Positions 46,493 through 59,200 of a DNA stretch of 64,000 nt are shown piece after piece. Below the pieces are notes generated by a model. The model worked only from the letters and a program-made list of their open reading frames with translations. It did not search any database and had not been told where the DNA came from. How positions within the stretch are numbered: the first letter of the stretch is position 1; every line of letters starts with the position of its first letter. A program made the position numbers and the translations under genes. The DNA comes from Mycocentrospora acerina. Taxonomy: Eukaryota; Ascomycota; Dothideomycetes; Pleosporales. The DNA lies in assembly GCA_022701365.1 (NCBI GenBank), contig JAKUHH010000207.1, positions 1 to 64,000 of the forward strand, written 5' to 3'.

Positions 46493-48367
46493 TCACTGAT
46501 AAAATCTCCAAGCCACCTCCTTGCACTCCCACTCTTTAATGGCCGTCCCCACTCTCTCCATCATCCACCCACTACTCCACTGATTTTCCCCCTCCTCACC
46601 CTCATCCTTCTTAACCGCCTTGCCAAGCCTTACGGCCTTGCCCAAGAAGCACACTCCATCTCCCTCGTGACTGTACCGCCACTGCATGCAATCATCGACA
46701 TCTTGACACGTCTTTTGGCAGGCAGCAGTCGAATCGGCTGCGTCGTTGTGTGCGTCGGGGATTTTATCCCAGTTGGGTTTTTCAGGCTTCTTGTCGTCAC
46801 TGCGTCTGTTGGGGGGATGAGCGAATGGTGCACTTGAAGGCATGACGGGCTGGATATTAGCCGTGTCTTCCCGGAGCGACTGCTGCCTCCCCTTGGGCGC
46901 GACAATCTTGGCGTCTGCACTGAGATTGTCCCAATTATTCTTCTTATCTGCCAGGTGTGGCTCAACGAACTCGTGAAAGGCGTCACGGAACAAGAATGGT
47001 TTCTCCCAACCGTGCTTAGTCGTCCATTTCTTGTGTGATGTCCACACATCGCTGATCTGCTCGCTGTTCATGTGGTGCCACGATACGACAGGTGCGCACC
47101 AATGGCGCTTTGTGTAATCGAGCGTGTTGGGCTGCTCGCCCTGCAAAAGTGGCCACGAGGTATAGAATTCGACGTGTGCTTGGTACAGGGCGGTGGCTAG
47201 GACCATGTCGCCGCAGCACTCCTTGCCGACGAGGGCTTCCCACTCAGACGTATACCGCTCCTCGTACGACTTTGCGTAGCGCCGCATAGCGCCTTGGGAA
47301 ATCAGGATGCCAGAGCCGCGCTGGGCGAATTGGAGGTTGTTGGAGAAGGCGGGGGCACCGGTGTAGTAGGGGATGCGGTAGTCGAGTCTGGTCACCCACT
47401 GCAGGAGATTCGTCCAGCTGAGACTTGTGTCGGCTTCGATGAAGGCGTAGAACTTGACGTGGGGATTCATTTGGTATGCGCTGTAGACCATGGGCAGCGT
47501 CTTCCATTTGTCGAGGTTCTTCGTCCCTTGCACGTCGGGCTTGTGTTTGGCGTCAGCGAGGATGGTCTGGTACTCGTTGAACTCGTCGTGGATGCGCTTG
47601 GCCTCGCCAGACACCGAGGCCAGGGCGTCATGCACAATGTGGCCATCAATCTCGCCCGTGTGGTCGCTGAAGATGGCAAAGTTGGGCACGCACGAGAGCA
47701 GGCTGAGGAGGTGGGCGGGCAGCTTGTGCAGCTCTGCCTTGGATGTCTTGACGACGACCATGACGTTTGCTGCGTTGTGGACCTGATTGCAGAGCCCGGT
47801 CACGGGGCCAGTGCTCGTGGCAGCCGCCATGGTGGCATTGGTGGAAGCGGCGGGTTTGGTCACGAGCGTTGTGGGCGGCTGTGTCTTGGTGTCGCTCTTG
47901 CTGTTGCTCTCACTCTTGGTGTCGCTCTTGCTGTTGCTCTCACTCTTGGTGTCGCTCTTGCCCCCACTCTTGCTCTCACTCTTGCTCTTGTCATCCCATC
48001 GCCCGCCATCCTCGTCGTGTCCCACAGTCGCCGTCTCAACCGACTTTGGGGATGGCGTGGGGGTCGCTGTTGGCGTCGCTGTTGTCTTGGCTGCAATGCT
48101 CGTCGTGCGAGCTGGAGAAGGAGTCGACGCCGTCGCATCGTCCCATCGGTGGTCATCCCCTTTGCCCGGCTTCTCCGCCACGGGCGTTAGTGTCGAGGGC
48201 GCTGCGGCATGCCATAATCGCGACTTGCCCCCCGACCCATCGAGTTCGGTGATGGGCGGCGGCGCGGGCTGGGCGAGCTGATGCGGCAGCCCAAATGTCC
48301 ACAGGAAGCTAAGGAGCGAAAAGCAGAGCACCGCGGCGGCGATGCGTGACGGCGTGAAGAGTGGCAT
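46493..48367 (-). CDS. Type II membrane glycosyltransferase, GT31-like
   Basis: One exon, 624 aa, start ATG 48367 immediately before a signal-anchor (IAAAVLCFSLLSFLWTFGL, about residues 9-27). The upstream open frame would bury this anchor, so the shorter start is chosen. A Ser/Thr/Lys-rich stem contains tandem KSDTKSESNS repeats. The catalytic part resembles fungal GT31-type beta-1,3-glycosyltransferases, with an acidic site FIEADTSLSW in the position of DxD, GSGILISQGAMRRYA, and an ECCGDMVLA segment. The C-terminus has a cysteine-containing module (ACQKTCQDVDDCMQWRY) similar to apple/PAN-type domains. It probably acts in the Golgi on cell-wall or secreted glycans. Donor and acceptor sugars are unknown. 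Confidence 0.8.
   Translation of the reverse strand: MPLFTPSRIAAAVLCFSLLSFLWTFGLPHQLAQPAPPPITELDGSGGKSRLWHAAAPSTLTPVAEKPGKGDDHRWDDATASTPSPARTTSIAAKTTATPTATPTPSPKSVETATVGHDEDGGRWDDKSKSESKSGGKSDTKSESNSKSDTKSESNSKSDTKTQPPTTLVTKPAASTNATMAAATSTGPVTGLCNQVHNAANVMVVVKTSKAELHKLPAHLLSLLSCVPNFAIFSDHTGEIDGHIVHDALASVSGEAKRIHDEFNEYQTILADAKHKPDVQGTKNLDKWKTLPMVYSAYQMNPHVKFYAFIEADTSLSWTNLLQWVTRLDYRIPYYTGAPAFSNNLQFAQRGSGILISQGAMRRYAKSYEERYTSEWEALVGKECCGDMVLATALYQAHVEFYTSWPLLQGEQPNTLDYTKRHWCAPVVSWHHMNSEQISDVWTSHKKWTTKHGWEKPFLFRDAFHEFVEPHLADKKNNWDNLSADAKIVAPKGRQQSLREDTANIQPVMPSSAPFAHPPNRRSDDKKPEKPNWDKIPDAHNDAADSTAACQKTCQDVDDCMQWRYSHEGDGVCFLGKAVRLGKAVKKDEGEEGENQWSSGWMMERVGTAIKEWECKEVAWRFYQ
47887..47976 (-). repeat. 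30-nt coding tandem repeat in glycosyltransferase stem
   Basis: Two perfect 30-nt units start at 47887 and 47917, with a third partial and diverged unit from 47947. Each encodes a KSDTKSESNS-type decapeptide in the stem region. Confidence 0.9.
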
Positions 48368-48800
48368 GCTCACTGGCAGGGCAAGGCGGCGAGGATTTGG
48401 CTCGCCTGTCTGCGTATCTGGGCATTGTGCACGCAGAATGCAGCAACCGCGAACCCTTGGTCTGGCCCCGGCGCGTGGCGAGGCGAGTCGACCAAGGGAC
48501 ATGGATGGCGAGGCTGGCCGGCTGCCGTGCTTGGCTGTATGTAGCACTTCTCCTGAACATCCCTCCAGCCTGCTGCGTGTGCAACATATCTAGAGGGAGA
48601 GTGCACGTGGAACTCGCAAGAGCCGCACATGGAAACTGAAACCATGTATTTCGACGCCCCATTGTGTATTTTCACGCGTCCTAGAAGCAGGCTGCCTACA
48701 AAATACCTCCGTTCCGGCCATCTACCGCTGCATCATCCACAGCAACTCCAGTGACTTCCCATTGACGGCCTGCCTGCCCCTTGCAGTCTGCGTCCTTGGT
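48368..48800. other. Intergenic, no gene seen
   Basis: 433 bp between the glycosyltransferase start and the acyl-CoA oxidase stop, both on the minus strand. It should contain the glycosyltransferase promoter. Confidence 0.5.
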
Positions 48801-51027
48801 CTAGAGCTTCGCCCTCGCGTTCCCCGCCTTCAGGATTGGGTCGACATGCTTCCCCCATCCAGAATGCACTCCGCCATGTCTATTCATCGGCAGCTGCTTC
48901 ACCCACCGCAAGATGTTCTCGTAAACATTTCCATCGTGCATGCCAATGGCGCTGCACAGGCTGGCGTCCGAGAAGTCCCATGCATCCGTCAATGCAATGG
49001 CATTAGGTATGAGCTTCTCCAGCAAATCGTTGACCAGAACGCGCATGTCGTCAAGTTGCCCACTGAAAAGGTAGCCTTGCCCAGCCTTGGCTGTCTCGAC
49101 AAACGACAACGCATCCACGGAGCGAGGGTTGACAATCGTAGAGAGCGCGAAGAGAGAGCACAGCTGTTTGAGGACGTTGCGAAGAGCCGTCGACATGTCG
49201 CGTTCAAGAAAGGCTGCAAAGGACTGCAAGATCAAGTACTCCATGTGTGCACGTGACGCCGAGATGATGGTCATCATGTGCTCGTTCCATGCATCTGCGT
49301 GCGTCTTGCTAGACAGATTGACTATTGCATGCGCCTTGAGAATGAGACGGCGAGCTCGGAGCTGGTACATGGACAACTGCACACCGATATCGAGAAACTG
49401 TGACCCGGATGCAGAGCATGGTCTGGACAGATCGAGCGTCGAGGCCAGGTATTCGACTTGCCTATCGAGCATTCTGCCTTGCTTGAGACAGTCCACCTGC
49501 TTGAGAAGATACCTGCCGACTTGCTGCCAGAGAACATAGTTCTCTCCTTCAAACGTGGCACCGCCGGCCAGTGCCCCCAAAATGTCAGGCAGGCCTGAGA
49601 TGTTCATATATCCATGCCCACCACACAACTTCCTCGCCTCCTCGCCACCATCAGCACCTTCGGCTGTGACATAAGCTTTCATTCCTGCCGTCCATGCATG
49701 AACAGACGGAAGCGCACTATGGTCCTCCTGCTTTTGCATCTCCCTCAACATGCTATACTCATCCTCACAGGCTAGCGACGCAGAATACATAGCATAGCAC
49801 TTTGCTATCAGGCCGAGGAGCCTAAAGTGCTGTGACTTGTATTGCATAATCGAGGCTTCAGTAGAAAAAGCATCTAGAGGGCCGAGGCCTTGTTCTCGTA
49901 CCACCGAGTAGCGCGTTGCGATGGTAAGTGCTTGTGCAAGTTGCACCGTAAAGACACCTGGCATCTTACTACGCACTAAGAGCATGACTGAGTAGGACAG
50001 CTTCTGACGAAGCATCGTCTTGGTGTATACACCTGATCTTGAGAGTTGACTGTGAGCCATGAGCATGTGCGATCTAGGGATGCGGACGTGGTCAAATGAG
50101 GCAAACCCATTATCGGCTTCATTGTATCTGAGACATTGTTAGCATCTATGCAATATATTTCCTGAGTGAACACCGTGTGGCTTACCCCATCTTCAATCCC
50201 ACATCGCCCATCTGGATTCCTGGTAGAAGTCGACCGTCTTCCAAGCATCTCAGTTGCACAATGAAGAGATGTGGGCCTAGATCCTTCTTTTCCACCACCA
50301 GCTTCGCCATGACGACTCCGTGGGATGTCGAGAAGCCCAGCCCAGCAGGCCAAAACTTGGTGGAAGAAACTGTTGGTGAGTGAATAATAAGCTCATCCGT
50401 CTTGGTGTCCAATGTCGCCGTAGTCTCGATGCCACGTACAAACGACCCGTGACCGAGCTCCGTCTGGGCGTAAGTGCCGAGAATCTTCCCACTCCTTGCA
50501 AGCGGTAGCCACTTTGCTTGCTGCTCGTCGGTGCCGTTGTGCTCGATGGCGGGCTCGAACAGAATAGCTTGATGGCCAAAGGGACTGTGTTTGGTCAGCA
50601 CCAATGTCCAAGTGTTGATAGTATACCTCGATCTACCTAGCATTGGTAAGGTTGTAGCGTGGAGTGATCCAGGTGAAGAGATCGTGATCATGTTTCATCA
50701 TGTCTTGCATGATGGCCTTGCCCATCTCTAAGCCCTGTATGTACAGCGACTCGCGGTCTGTATCTGCATAGCATCGGGGAAGCTTGGTAGTGTCGTGCGT
50801 ATCTAAGAGTACCTCAACACGCTTGAACGCCGCACGTCGCTGCTGGACATTGTCTTCTCTATCTTCGCGTGAGAGTGACTCTGTCGAACAACAGTGTAAA
50901 CTCACCCTCCCCACAACAAGCGAGTAAGCTCAGACACATTGAATGAGGCCGACACCCTGGCCTTGCGCATCAGCACAGTCTGCCTACTGTCTGATGTTTG
51001 GTATGAGGCATTTGATTGTTCTGCCAT
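48801..51027 (-). CDS. Peroxisomal acyl-CoA oxidase
   Basis: Four exons: 51027-50906, 50858-50637, 50584-50186 and 50127-48801 (introns 47, 52 and 58 nt), 689 aa. Acyl-CoA oxidases catalyse the first, FAD-dependent step of peroxisomal beta-oxidation, producing trans-2-enoyl-CoA and H2O2. Evidence is an N-terminal ACOX helix region, TYAQTELGHGSFVRGIETTA (FAD/substrate region), CGGHGYMNISGLPDI and FEGENYVLWQQVGRYLLK with the expected catalytic Glu. The C-terminus ends AKL, a PTS1 peroxisome signal. The splice joins restore WGG-EDNVQQRR and NLTNA-SPFGH. The length is normal for the family. Confidence 0.95.
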
Positions 51028-52666
51028 GTTGACCTCACACTTAGAGAAATGAATATCGAGTAGTGTTGCGTACAAAAAGAGTAGTAGCTTCAGGGTTATG
51101 GCCGAAGAGATGCGCTTTATGTATTGCTTCCTCCTCTTTTCCTTGCTTTCACCTGGCGAGCAGAACAATCTTGAGTGGTTAAAACAAGCAGGTGGCGTTG
51201 ACTCTAAGTCATGTCAAGTTTCCGAAGTAACTCCCGCAGATATTTGCCATTTGCTTTCCCTGTGGGAACTCACCGCAAGGTCCGCGGTGAAGAAGGGGGA
51301 ATCTGATCAATCTTGCTTGCATCTTGCAGATCATATGCTATCATACGCCACTGAAAGGTCACTATCGCGTTGTATTCCGTAGAGTGAAAAACAGTTAGAC
51401 AACTCTTGCGTCTTTGTGCGTTCGAAATACTTTTACTAGTGGCCATAGTGTATAGGCAAGCTATGTTCATACACAGTTACTTTTTACACAACGATTAAAC
51501 ATGCTTCCGAGGCAGCTATGCCGGAGATTCTCAAACAGATTCCTTCGTTAAATCAATGCACCTCAATTATTAAGCCCACAGAGGAAGCAGAGAAATCACC
51601 CCTTGAACAAAATTTTAATGAACCAAGTTCTCACGATAAGCTGAGAACATTACCATGGCCAAGTTGCCTTGGCAAAGGGCAGTCCTAGATGAATACTTGG
51701 TGTAAATTCTGCCTTTTCCTTGTGGCACAGCAATAGCGTCTGTGATTAGTCGGTAAGAAAGCCTGCTGAGTCGTAATGATGATTTGAGATAACATGAGAT
51801 GGATGGTATAAGAAGCTCAAGTGACAAGAAGGATGCCAAGTAGTCTGTAGTAAACTAAGAACTTGGAAGATGTATATTCGTGTGTCTCCCAGAGCGCCAG
51901 CTACAAGAGCTTGGGAATGTGGACAACATCAATTGAGACACGTTCAGTTGCAAGGGCAGCATCCTTGAATGGGAGGTTGTGCGGTGGAGCTCGAGTCGCG
52001 ATAATGGATTCTGGGCGGAGATCGGCAAGCAAACACCACGTCGTCTATCGTCGCCTTTTTTCCCCGTACTGTTCTACAGCCGATTACGCGCTACGCGATC
52101 CAATCCAAACGTGCAGGGATTACTGATGTTGATTGCGTATTGACGAAGATGCGGCGGCACATGGAAGCACCCAATCGGCTGCAATGATTATGAATGATTC
52201 TAGCCCATGCTGAAATTATCGAGTGAGAACTGCGGTTGCGAGCTTCCTGAAGATCGAAGAACTTTGGATACACATTCCAGATCACACTTGAGAATCACCT
52301 TCGGCAGTTATCCTGTCTCGGCTTCGCACAGACCCCTGCCGGTTCGATATCCCTGTATCATTCCCATGTCCAGCGTGGACTACTCATCATCGTGACGCAG
52401 CTTTTTGCGGTGTTATGTCTGAATTCGTCTTATCTGACAGATTTCGTCGTTATGATTCGCCAACAATCACTTTGAGCATCAGTTAATCCGTTCGTTCATA
52501 GCAAAATCCTGCACTATACATCGTCAGAAGCTTGGTAATCCTGAAATCATGACCTTGCACATTGATACCTGCGGGTACAAGATTCAAGGTCAAAGTCAAA
52601 ACTTACCTCATATTTCATCGCGGTTCGACATCAATATCAGTTTCCGCTCAGCATAAACTCGTAACA
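51028..52666. other. Intergenic 1.6 kb, no supported gene
   Basis: Between the divergent acyl-CoA oxidase and sulfite oxidase genes. A plus-strand 94-codon frame at 51098-51382 begins with a hydrophobic stretch but overlaps the oxidase promoter and has no recognisable family. It is not called. Confidence 0.45.
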
Positions 52667-54730
52667 ATGGCACCGGCAGAACCAAACGCAAAGCCTTTCC
52701 AGCAAATAGGCGAATCACCTCTCTTCCCGGAAGAGCGGAAGGGCTGGAAGGGTTACATTGAGTGGGAGAGATATCCCGAGAAGAAGCGAAAGGCTGCTGA
52801 GATTCTGAGCAAATATGATTTCCCAGTTGTGAGTTTCATCATTTAACAAATTTAGAAGTCTAATCTCAATTTACCAGCCGCCGGAATTTCAAACAGTGCC
52901 GCTGCCTGACACAAACCCTATTCTTGAAGGTGTTCGCTGGAAGTAAATCTCAAAATTCTATCAACTGCATGACTATCAATTGTGGCTAACTGCGTTTAAG
53001 ACATTACCACTATGCCTTGGGCGAAACCTTGAAGGATATGCCAGACATTTCATGGAAGCATGTTCTGAAGGAGAAGAGTGAAGACATGATCCACGTCCTA
53101 CAATTTCCATACAATGGGGAACCGCCAAGAGTATGTAAGCTTTCCAAGCATGCATGCTGGATCCACTACTAACACAAGCACAGAAACGTTTAGTCGAAGT
53201 CTGTATTCGTTCAATAATATTCATTCTGCAGAGCTAATACTTTCAGACTGAGATTACTGACAACAAGGACCTTTTTGTCCGAAACCACGGCGGTATCCCT
53301 GAAATCGACGATGACGCCATGTTCTTCGAAGTCGAGGGCTCCGTCAACACACCCAAGAAAATCACCCTTAGAGAACTCCAGGACGAAAGCCTCTTTCCTC
53401 GCATATCAAAGACGGTGACTCTCCAATGCTCCGGCACTCGCCGCGTCGAACAAATCCACCAATATCCCGGTGATGGAGACGAGCTCATCAACGCTCCCTG
53501 GGGCGAGGGTGCCATCGGTACCGCCCGCTGGACCGGAGTCAGCCTGAAGAAAGTCATCAAGTATTGCGGCGGCCTTAAAGATGACGGAAAGCATCTGGAA
53601 TTCTTCGGCGCAGACACGTACTTCAAGAAGGGACAGGTATACAATTACGCAGTCTCAATACCCGTGCGCAAGATGAAAGCCAACGAAGTCATTCTTGCCT
53701 GGGAGATGAATGGAAAGCCACTACCCGCGATTCACGGTGGACCGCTTCGTGTAGTAGTACCTGGATATATTGGGGCGAGATCTTGCAAATGGCTGACCCG
53801 TGTTAACGTCATTTCACAGCCCAGTCTTGCCCCGGTCCAAATGAAGGAGTACATTTACTACTCCCCTCAGATTGGAAAGCACAACGCAACGTACAGTAAT
53901 GGCTTCAGTATTCAAACCATGCCTGTAGCCAGCGCCATCATGACACCTGTTAACAAGGAAGTCATCATTCATGATGGAAAAATCAAATTCACTGGATGGG
54001 CCTACAGCGGAAGCGGATGGCCCGAACGTGTCGAGGTCAGTCCTGATGGCGGGCATGTTTGGTATGAAGTACCATACGACAAGATGAGCAAAAAGTATCT
54101 CCACGCATGGCGCGTCTGGGAGTGCGAAGTCCCGGTGGACGCAGAAGGCTGGCTGTATGTTCCCTTATCCACGTAATTATTCGCATCGAGAGCTGACAAT
54201 GTCAGCGAATTTTGTGTGCGATGCTGGGATGATGCGTTGAATGTAAGCTATCCGTGACAATTCTTGAGCAAAGGCTCCCAGATATGGTGAAACTAACTAT
54301 TCCAACAGACGCAACCCACATACGTGCGCAGTGCATGGTACGAAACCCTGCTTCTGCCTCTGCCTCTGCCTCTGCCTCTGATCGAAACACACTAATTTTA
54401 CGTAGGAATTGGGATCTCCACGTAACTTCTTCATGCCAGTAAGTAGCCCCAAGTTTAATACATTGGCATTTGTATAAATTACTAACAAACACATCAGTCG
54501 CATCAAGCTGTAAGACCCAAATGACCTCAAATTTGAAACTTGTGCTAACCCACCCATCCAGTTACAGCATCAACAAAACAAAGCCAATGACCGCCAAGCG
54601 CCTCAAAACTATGGAAGAAAAGGGAGTCTCTATGCTGCCTTTGACACGACCCATGCCTTTCGACTTGGAGACTGATGAGGAGTATCTTGAAGAGATGGCC
54701 AAGCGTGAGGGCCGTGACCCAGTAGAGTAG
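52667..54730 (+). CDS. Sulfite oxidase-type molybdenum oxidoreductase, ten exons
   Basis: Exons: 52667-52828, 52878-52942, 53001-53130, 53184-53198, 53247-54154, 54206-54242, 54309-54337, 54406-54438, 54498-54509 and 54562-54730, giving 519 aa. It is a Mo-pterin oxidoreductase of the sulfite oxidase fold. The conserved Cys that ligates molybdenum is in LQCSGTRR. The Mo-pterin domain continues with AIGTARWTGVSL and GGPLRVVVPGYIGARSCKWL. The dimerisation domain follows (FTGWAYSGSGWPERVEVS), and FCVRCWDDALNTQPTYVR leads into NWDLHVTSSCHRIKLYSI. There is no heme b5 domain, so it is the heme-free type. It should oxidise sulfite or a related sulfur substrate. No obvious presequence or PTS1 is seen (C-terminus DPVE). 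Exons 4 and 9 are only 15 and 12 nt. Confidence 0.9.
54353..54381 (+). repeat. (TGCCTC)n hexanucleotide repeat, intronic
   Basis: About four and a half TGCCTC units lie inside the 54338-54405 intron of the sulfite oxidase gene. They account for almost half of that intron. Confidence 0.85.
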
Positions 54731-54969
54731 GAGATGATCGGCCAGAATCAGTCTGCAACGTCGTACCAGAATAATATTTATGACCAAGCAACTTCATCAT
54801 TTCACTTGAACGAGTTTTCTTAATAATTCTTGGATTTTTTCATTTAGAAATCTTATCGCATTCATCTTAGAACCATTTTGTTTGCTTTATGCCAATCTGT
54901 TCACTATTTTTTTATTCGTCAAATCTGATTCTTCTCAGCTTGTTCTATCACTAAATATCTCATAGCATT

Positions 54970-56277
54970 CTATCGGCCATTGCCATTGTATGCCAGCAGG
55001 TTAGCTGCACCCTGGATATCAGTCAAGCGGTTGGGAGTAGCCAAAGCGAGAATTCGTGCCTTGATCGCTGACGCGCTCGACGACCCCTCAAGACTACGAA
55101 GATAGGACACTAGACCCGCAACATGGGGAGAAGCCATGGAAGTTCCAGTCAAAGTAGCAGTTGCGGTGTTCGAGGAGAAGTATGAGGAAATAACACCGGT
55201 GCCGATGGCCCAAATGTCAACTGCAGGACCATAGTTGCTTCCAGTCGAGCCTGGGTAGCGTCTGTCATCTGACTGAGCGTTGCCAACGCAGAGGGCCTCG
55301 GGCGAACGAGCAGGGGATCGGTTGGAGGCAAGCTGATTCTCGTTTCCGGCGGCAACGACAGCAAGAACACCCTGGTTCCAAGCGGAAGTAATGGCGGCGT
55401 CCCAAACAGCGGAACCAGGTCCTCCTAGAGACATGTTGATGACAGCAGTATTCTGGCGGCCTCTGGAAACAATATCATTGACAGCCCACTGGAAGCCATC
55501 AATGACTTCGGAGGTGGTACCAGTTCTTCCTTCGAAAACCTTGACGGCGATGAGATTGGTGAGCTTGGCAACGCCGTAGGTCGTTCCACCGACTGTGCCG
55601 GCAACGTGAGTACCGTGGCCCTGGTTGTCGGTATTCAAAGTATTGACGGCATTGTAACCCCAGGTTGCTCTGCCTCCAAAATCGTTGTGAGTGATGCGGA
55701 TACCAGTGTCGACAATGTAAGAAAAGGTGCCTTGACCCGCTGTAGAGTCGTAAATGTAGCTAGTCGCACCGCGAGTACGAGAGGAGATGCTTCCAAGACC
55801 CACGGTTGAGCCAGATTCTATCAATAAATTAGTAAAAATAACTTGGTAAGCTCGAGGATGCTTACGAGTTACGAGAGCACTTGTGGTCATGATGTGGTCC
55901 TCCTCGATAAGAAGAACCTACAAGATTGTCAGTACACACTAATAGCTTTTTTTATCATTAAGGTTGACTACCTCTGGTAGGTTCTTCAACTCCTCGATGG
56001 TCGCCGCATCAAACGATCCAGAGTAACCCTTGAACTCGCCAAAGTCAAACTTGCGCTCAACACCTTCAGGTGCTCCCCCCTCTTGACGGCGAGCGAGGTT
56101 GCGGGCCTGAATCTCACGGACTGTGTTGTGATGGGCAGCAATTGAAGCAACATCGGTGCCCGGTTTCAACTGAATGATATACTTTCCTTCACTCTGACGA
56201 GGAGCGAGAGGAGCTGCCGAAACTAGAAGTGGCGCTGCGGCGGCCGCAAGAGCCAGAACCCGAGTGAAGAACTGCAT
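54970..56277 (-). CDS. Secreted subtilisin-like serine protease (S8A, alkaline protease type)
   Basis: Three exons: 56277-55972, 55917-55866 and 55817-54970 (introns 54 and 48 nt), 401 aa. The N-terminal signal peptide (about residues 1-22, LALAAAAAPLLVSAAPLA) is followed by an I9 propeptide (KYIIQLKPGTD) and the mature protease. The catalytic triad is Asp156 (IVDTGI), His187 (HGTHVAG) and Ser346 (GTSMASPHVAG), with oxyanion Asn278 (AAGNEN). It is a secreted endoprotease for extracellular protein breakdown, closest to the fungal alkaline protease group. The length and layout are typical. It is convergent with the sulfite oxidase gene, with 239 bp between stops. Confidence 0.95.
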
Positions 56278-59200
56278 GATGAGGTTTGATTGAAAAGACG
56301 AGTGATGCACAACAATAGTAGGTTTTCATACAATACTTATATATGATTCAGTAGTCGATGGTGTCTTAAGAAACGGGTGTTGCGCGAGATAGCGCTAAAC
56401 GATTACAGTGTTCCAAGAAGTTATATCTCTTCAAGCGTTCTCTTGTCTTCCTTCGATTCTGCCTCATTAGGTCTGGCTGCCAACATACAATTATGGCCAA
56501 GTGATTCCACTTCTAGAGAAATATGGGGTATCGATTGGTGGAAGCAGGAAAAAGGTATAGAAGCATTGATTTCAAGCTGTGTCTGGTGGACGGTGTTGAC
56601 CATTCTGCATCAAGAAAAGGTCCGAAACGACTAAATCATGATGAACTGGTTTGCTCCTGCCGCTTTGAGCACCTTGCCACTCGCGTGAGTAGATGCCGAG
56701 ATGCACTACACTTCAGGGGCTGTGCCAAACATCTTCCGACTCTTTATCATGACTTGGTGTAACAAGGGATCTACGTTGTTCACAACGTTATAGGCAAAGT
56801 CATTGAAGGGGAGGTTCAGGTCTGAGAGTGGAGCCAGTTCTAATGAGGAAGGAGAAGTAGGAACGACAAGCTGTCACAATGCAACCTACGGTTTGCCACA
56901 GCGAGAATACCCACAAAAAGACCCCCCGTATAGATGCGTAAGGTTAATGTATCGAGCGGCATCCTGATGATTATTGATATGTTTAACTGTCGAGCAAACA
57001 CTGTAACTTAAGATTTTGATGTCTAACCTCACATGCGATCACTAACTCTCGGCACTTGAAGCCCTGTTTTCCACAGTGCGGCGAACGGCCCATACCGAAT
57101 CACTTAAGTAGGGTACAAGCTAAAGCCCGTGTCTTGTATCTTGGCTGATTAGATACGAGATTCCTACTCCTTCATGCCACTCCCACCTACTGCTGAATCA
57201 CCTGGATCGACGTTTACTAAAAGTGGGTGCCCAAGGATACACGATGCCGATTGGGGCAGGCACAAGACTACGATATGAGCACGTAGTGGGCTAAGACAGG
57301 TAGCGTGTCGTCGAGGGTGACTTCGGAGAAATGACCGGCTGCATGCACTGACACATGGGCGCGCACTAGTTTTCTCGGCCCGCACTGGTCCCAGCGCATC
57401 CGCGTATCGATTTGTTCAATATCAACACCTCTTTTGCGCCCAGGATTAGAATGGACGAACAAATTCGGGACGATCGATGAACTGACTCGAACCTCTAAAA
57501 GAAGTTTGTGCCCATAGATTAAAACGTGTCTTTGAGGTGTAACGTTTGTCCCTCACTGATGTTATCAGTCTCTGAGCCTTCCAACTGTTCCGCAAAGATC
57601 TCGAGATAAGTGTTATATGAAACCAACGTATCACGCAAACTGGAACTTAGTATATGTACTGTCAAGATAACACTGCCAATGTCTGATAGCAAGTAAGAGT
57701 GGCCTCAGACAAGTAAAACGGCAGCCTGTCGGACTCCATCATTTCCTCTTTTTTAAATGATCGCATTCCAGCTTATGCTTTGTCTCATAGGATACCTCGC
57801 ACTTATCGCCACCTCCTCTTTGACTAATACTAGACTTGATTGGGAGAAGAAAGCCCTGGAAGGAACCTTATCATTCTTTAATAGACTTTTGAAAGTGTTG
57901 GGTACACCTACTGTCCTTTTTATCTGCGGAAAGAAGGGCAATGCCTTCCATAAAGCTTGAGCACCTTGTAACTATAGAGACGGCAACTGCTGCAGTCTGT
58001 AGTATCATCCTTGCTCTTTGCAAACACTTCCCTAAATCGCACTCGAGATGCCATTACTACTCACAGTTCATTGGCTATTCTTGACCGCATAGTTCAACCT
58101 GCTTGCACAAATGGCTTATGTGACACCTTTCACATACTTATTACACCACACAATTCGATTCTCCGACCGATATGCATGGATCCGAAGATACCGCACATAT
58201 GGACGGACAGGGCACATGTCTATCTACAAGATCGTTGGAGAACTAGATATCGATGACAAGATCTGCTAAATGCTCTATCGGAGAACTCAAGGAGGGTTTT
58301 ACGCCAGCAGCGAGAGTTAGAAGTGGCTTTCTTTCCAGAGATATTTCATACAAAAAATGGTAGAACAAGAAGCTTGCGACTAAAAAAAACCAGCAAGACA
58401 AGGTGATGGAATCTGACGAAACACGGTCAGTAAGTGGTAAAATAATCGCGATTTCGATCACAAAAGTCAAGACTTGAACCATTCGAAGATGACAGAATCT
58501 TATAGGAAACAAGTAACCTGCTGTGTTGAGATGGATCAGGCAGCCCATTTCAGCAACCAGAGTCAAATAATATCCAGTCGACCAAACTTGGTCTTTGCCG
58601 AACGTTCTCGAATTTATGGCGACGACACTACAGTCTCAGAACGAGTAGACCTGATAGCTAAATCTGGTGCTTAGGTGAAAACTTCGACTCATACTGACGT
58701 AAAATGCTTTGAGTCAACATTAGCTCGCGGAAGTGCACGTTTATAGTACCCCCATAGTCATGACAACGGAAGTTGACAGTGCCACCAAACCATTAGGAAA
58801 CTCTGGCTGTCAATTGGAAAAGCTTCGATATTGAGGTCAAGATTTTCGTTGTTGCCTCCTCATTCTGCAATCAATGGTCACCACTGTGTTTGTACACCCA
58901 AGGTACTGGTGAAAACTTCGCATTGTCCACTTCTTTTAGTCACCATTGTGCATCTTTTTAAACGTCAGACTGAAAGGCCATATTTGTCCCTGAGTTCTCT
59001 TAATCTGTCTTGGCCAATCCTGAGACTAGTGCTGGTCACAACTTCCTTGTGATAAACTAGTGCCACTGTCATACTGCTACACAACAAACGTTGCATGGTT
59101 TTCTTTATTGCTTTCCCCTTGGCTCATATAGTTTTCAGAAAACTGTGACCTGGTCTGTTTCTTTTTACGATTTGTGAATAGATATCTTTTTTCTTTGAAG

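Noticed and set aside
48368..48547. 60-residue N-terminal extension of the glycosyltransferase
   Set aside because: It would place Pro/Arg-rich sequence ahead of a clear signal-anchor; ATG 48367 fits a type II membrane protein.
51098..51382. 94-codon plus-strand frame near the acyl-CoA oxidase start
   Set aside because: It lies in the oxidase promoter and shows no family features.
57757..57960. 67-codon plus-strand frame with a hydrophobic start
   Set aside because: A short frame with no homologue recognised and no cysteine pattern typical of effectors; it could arise by chance.
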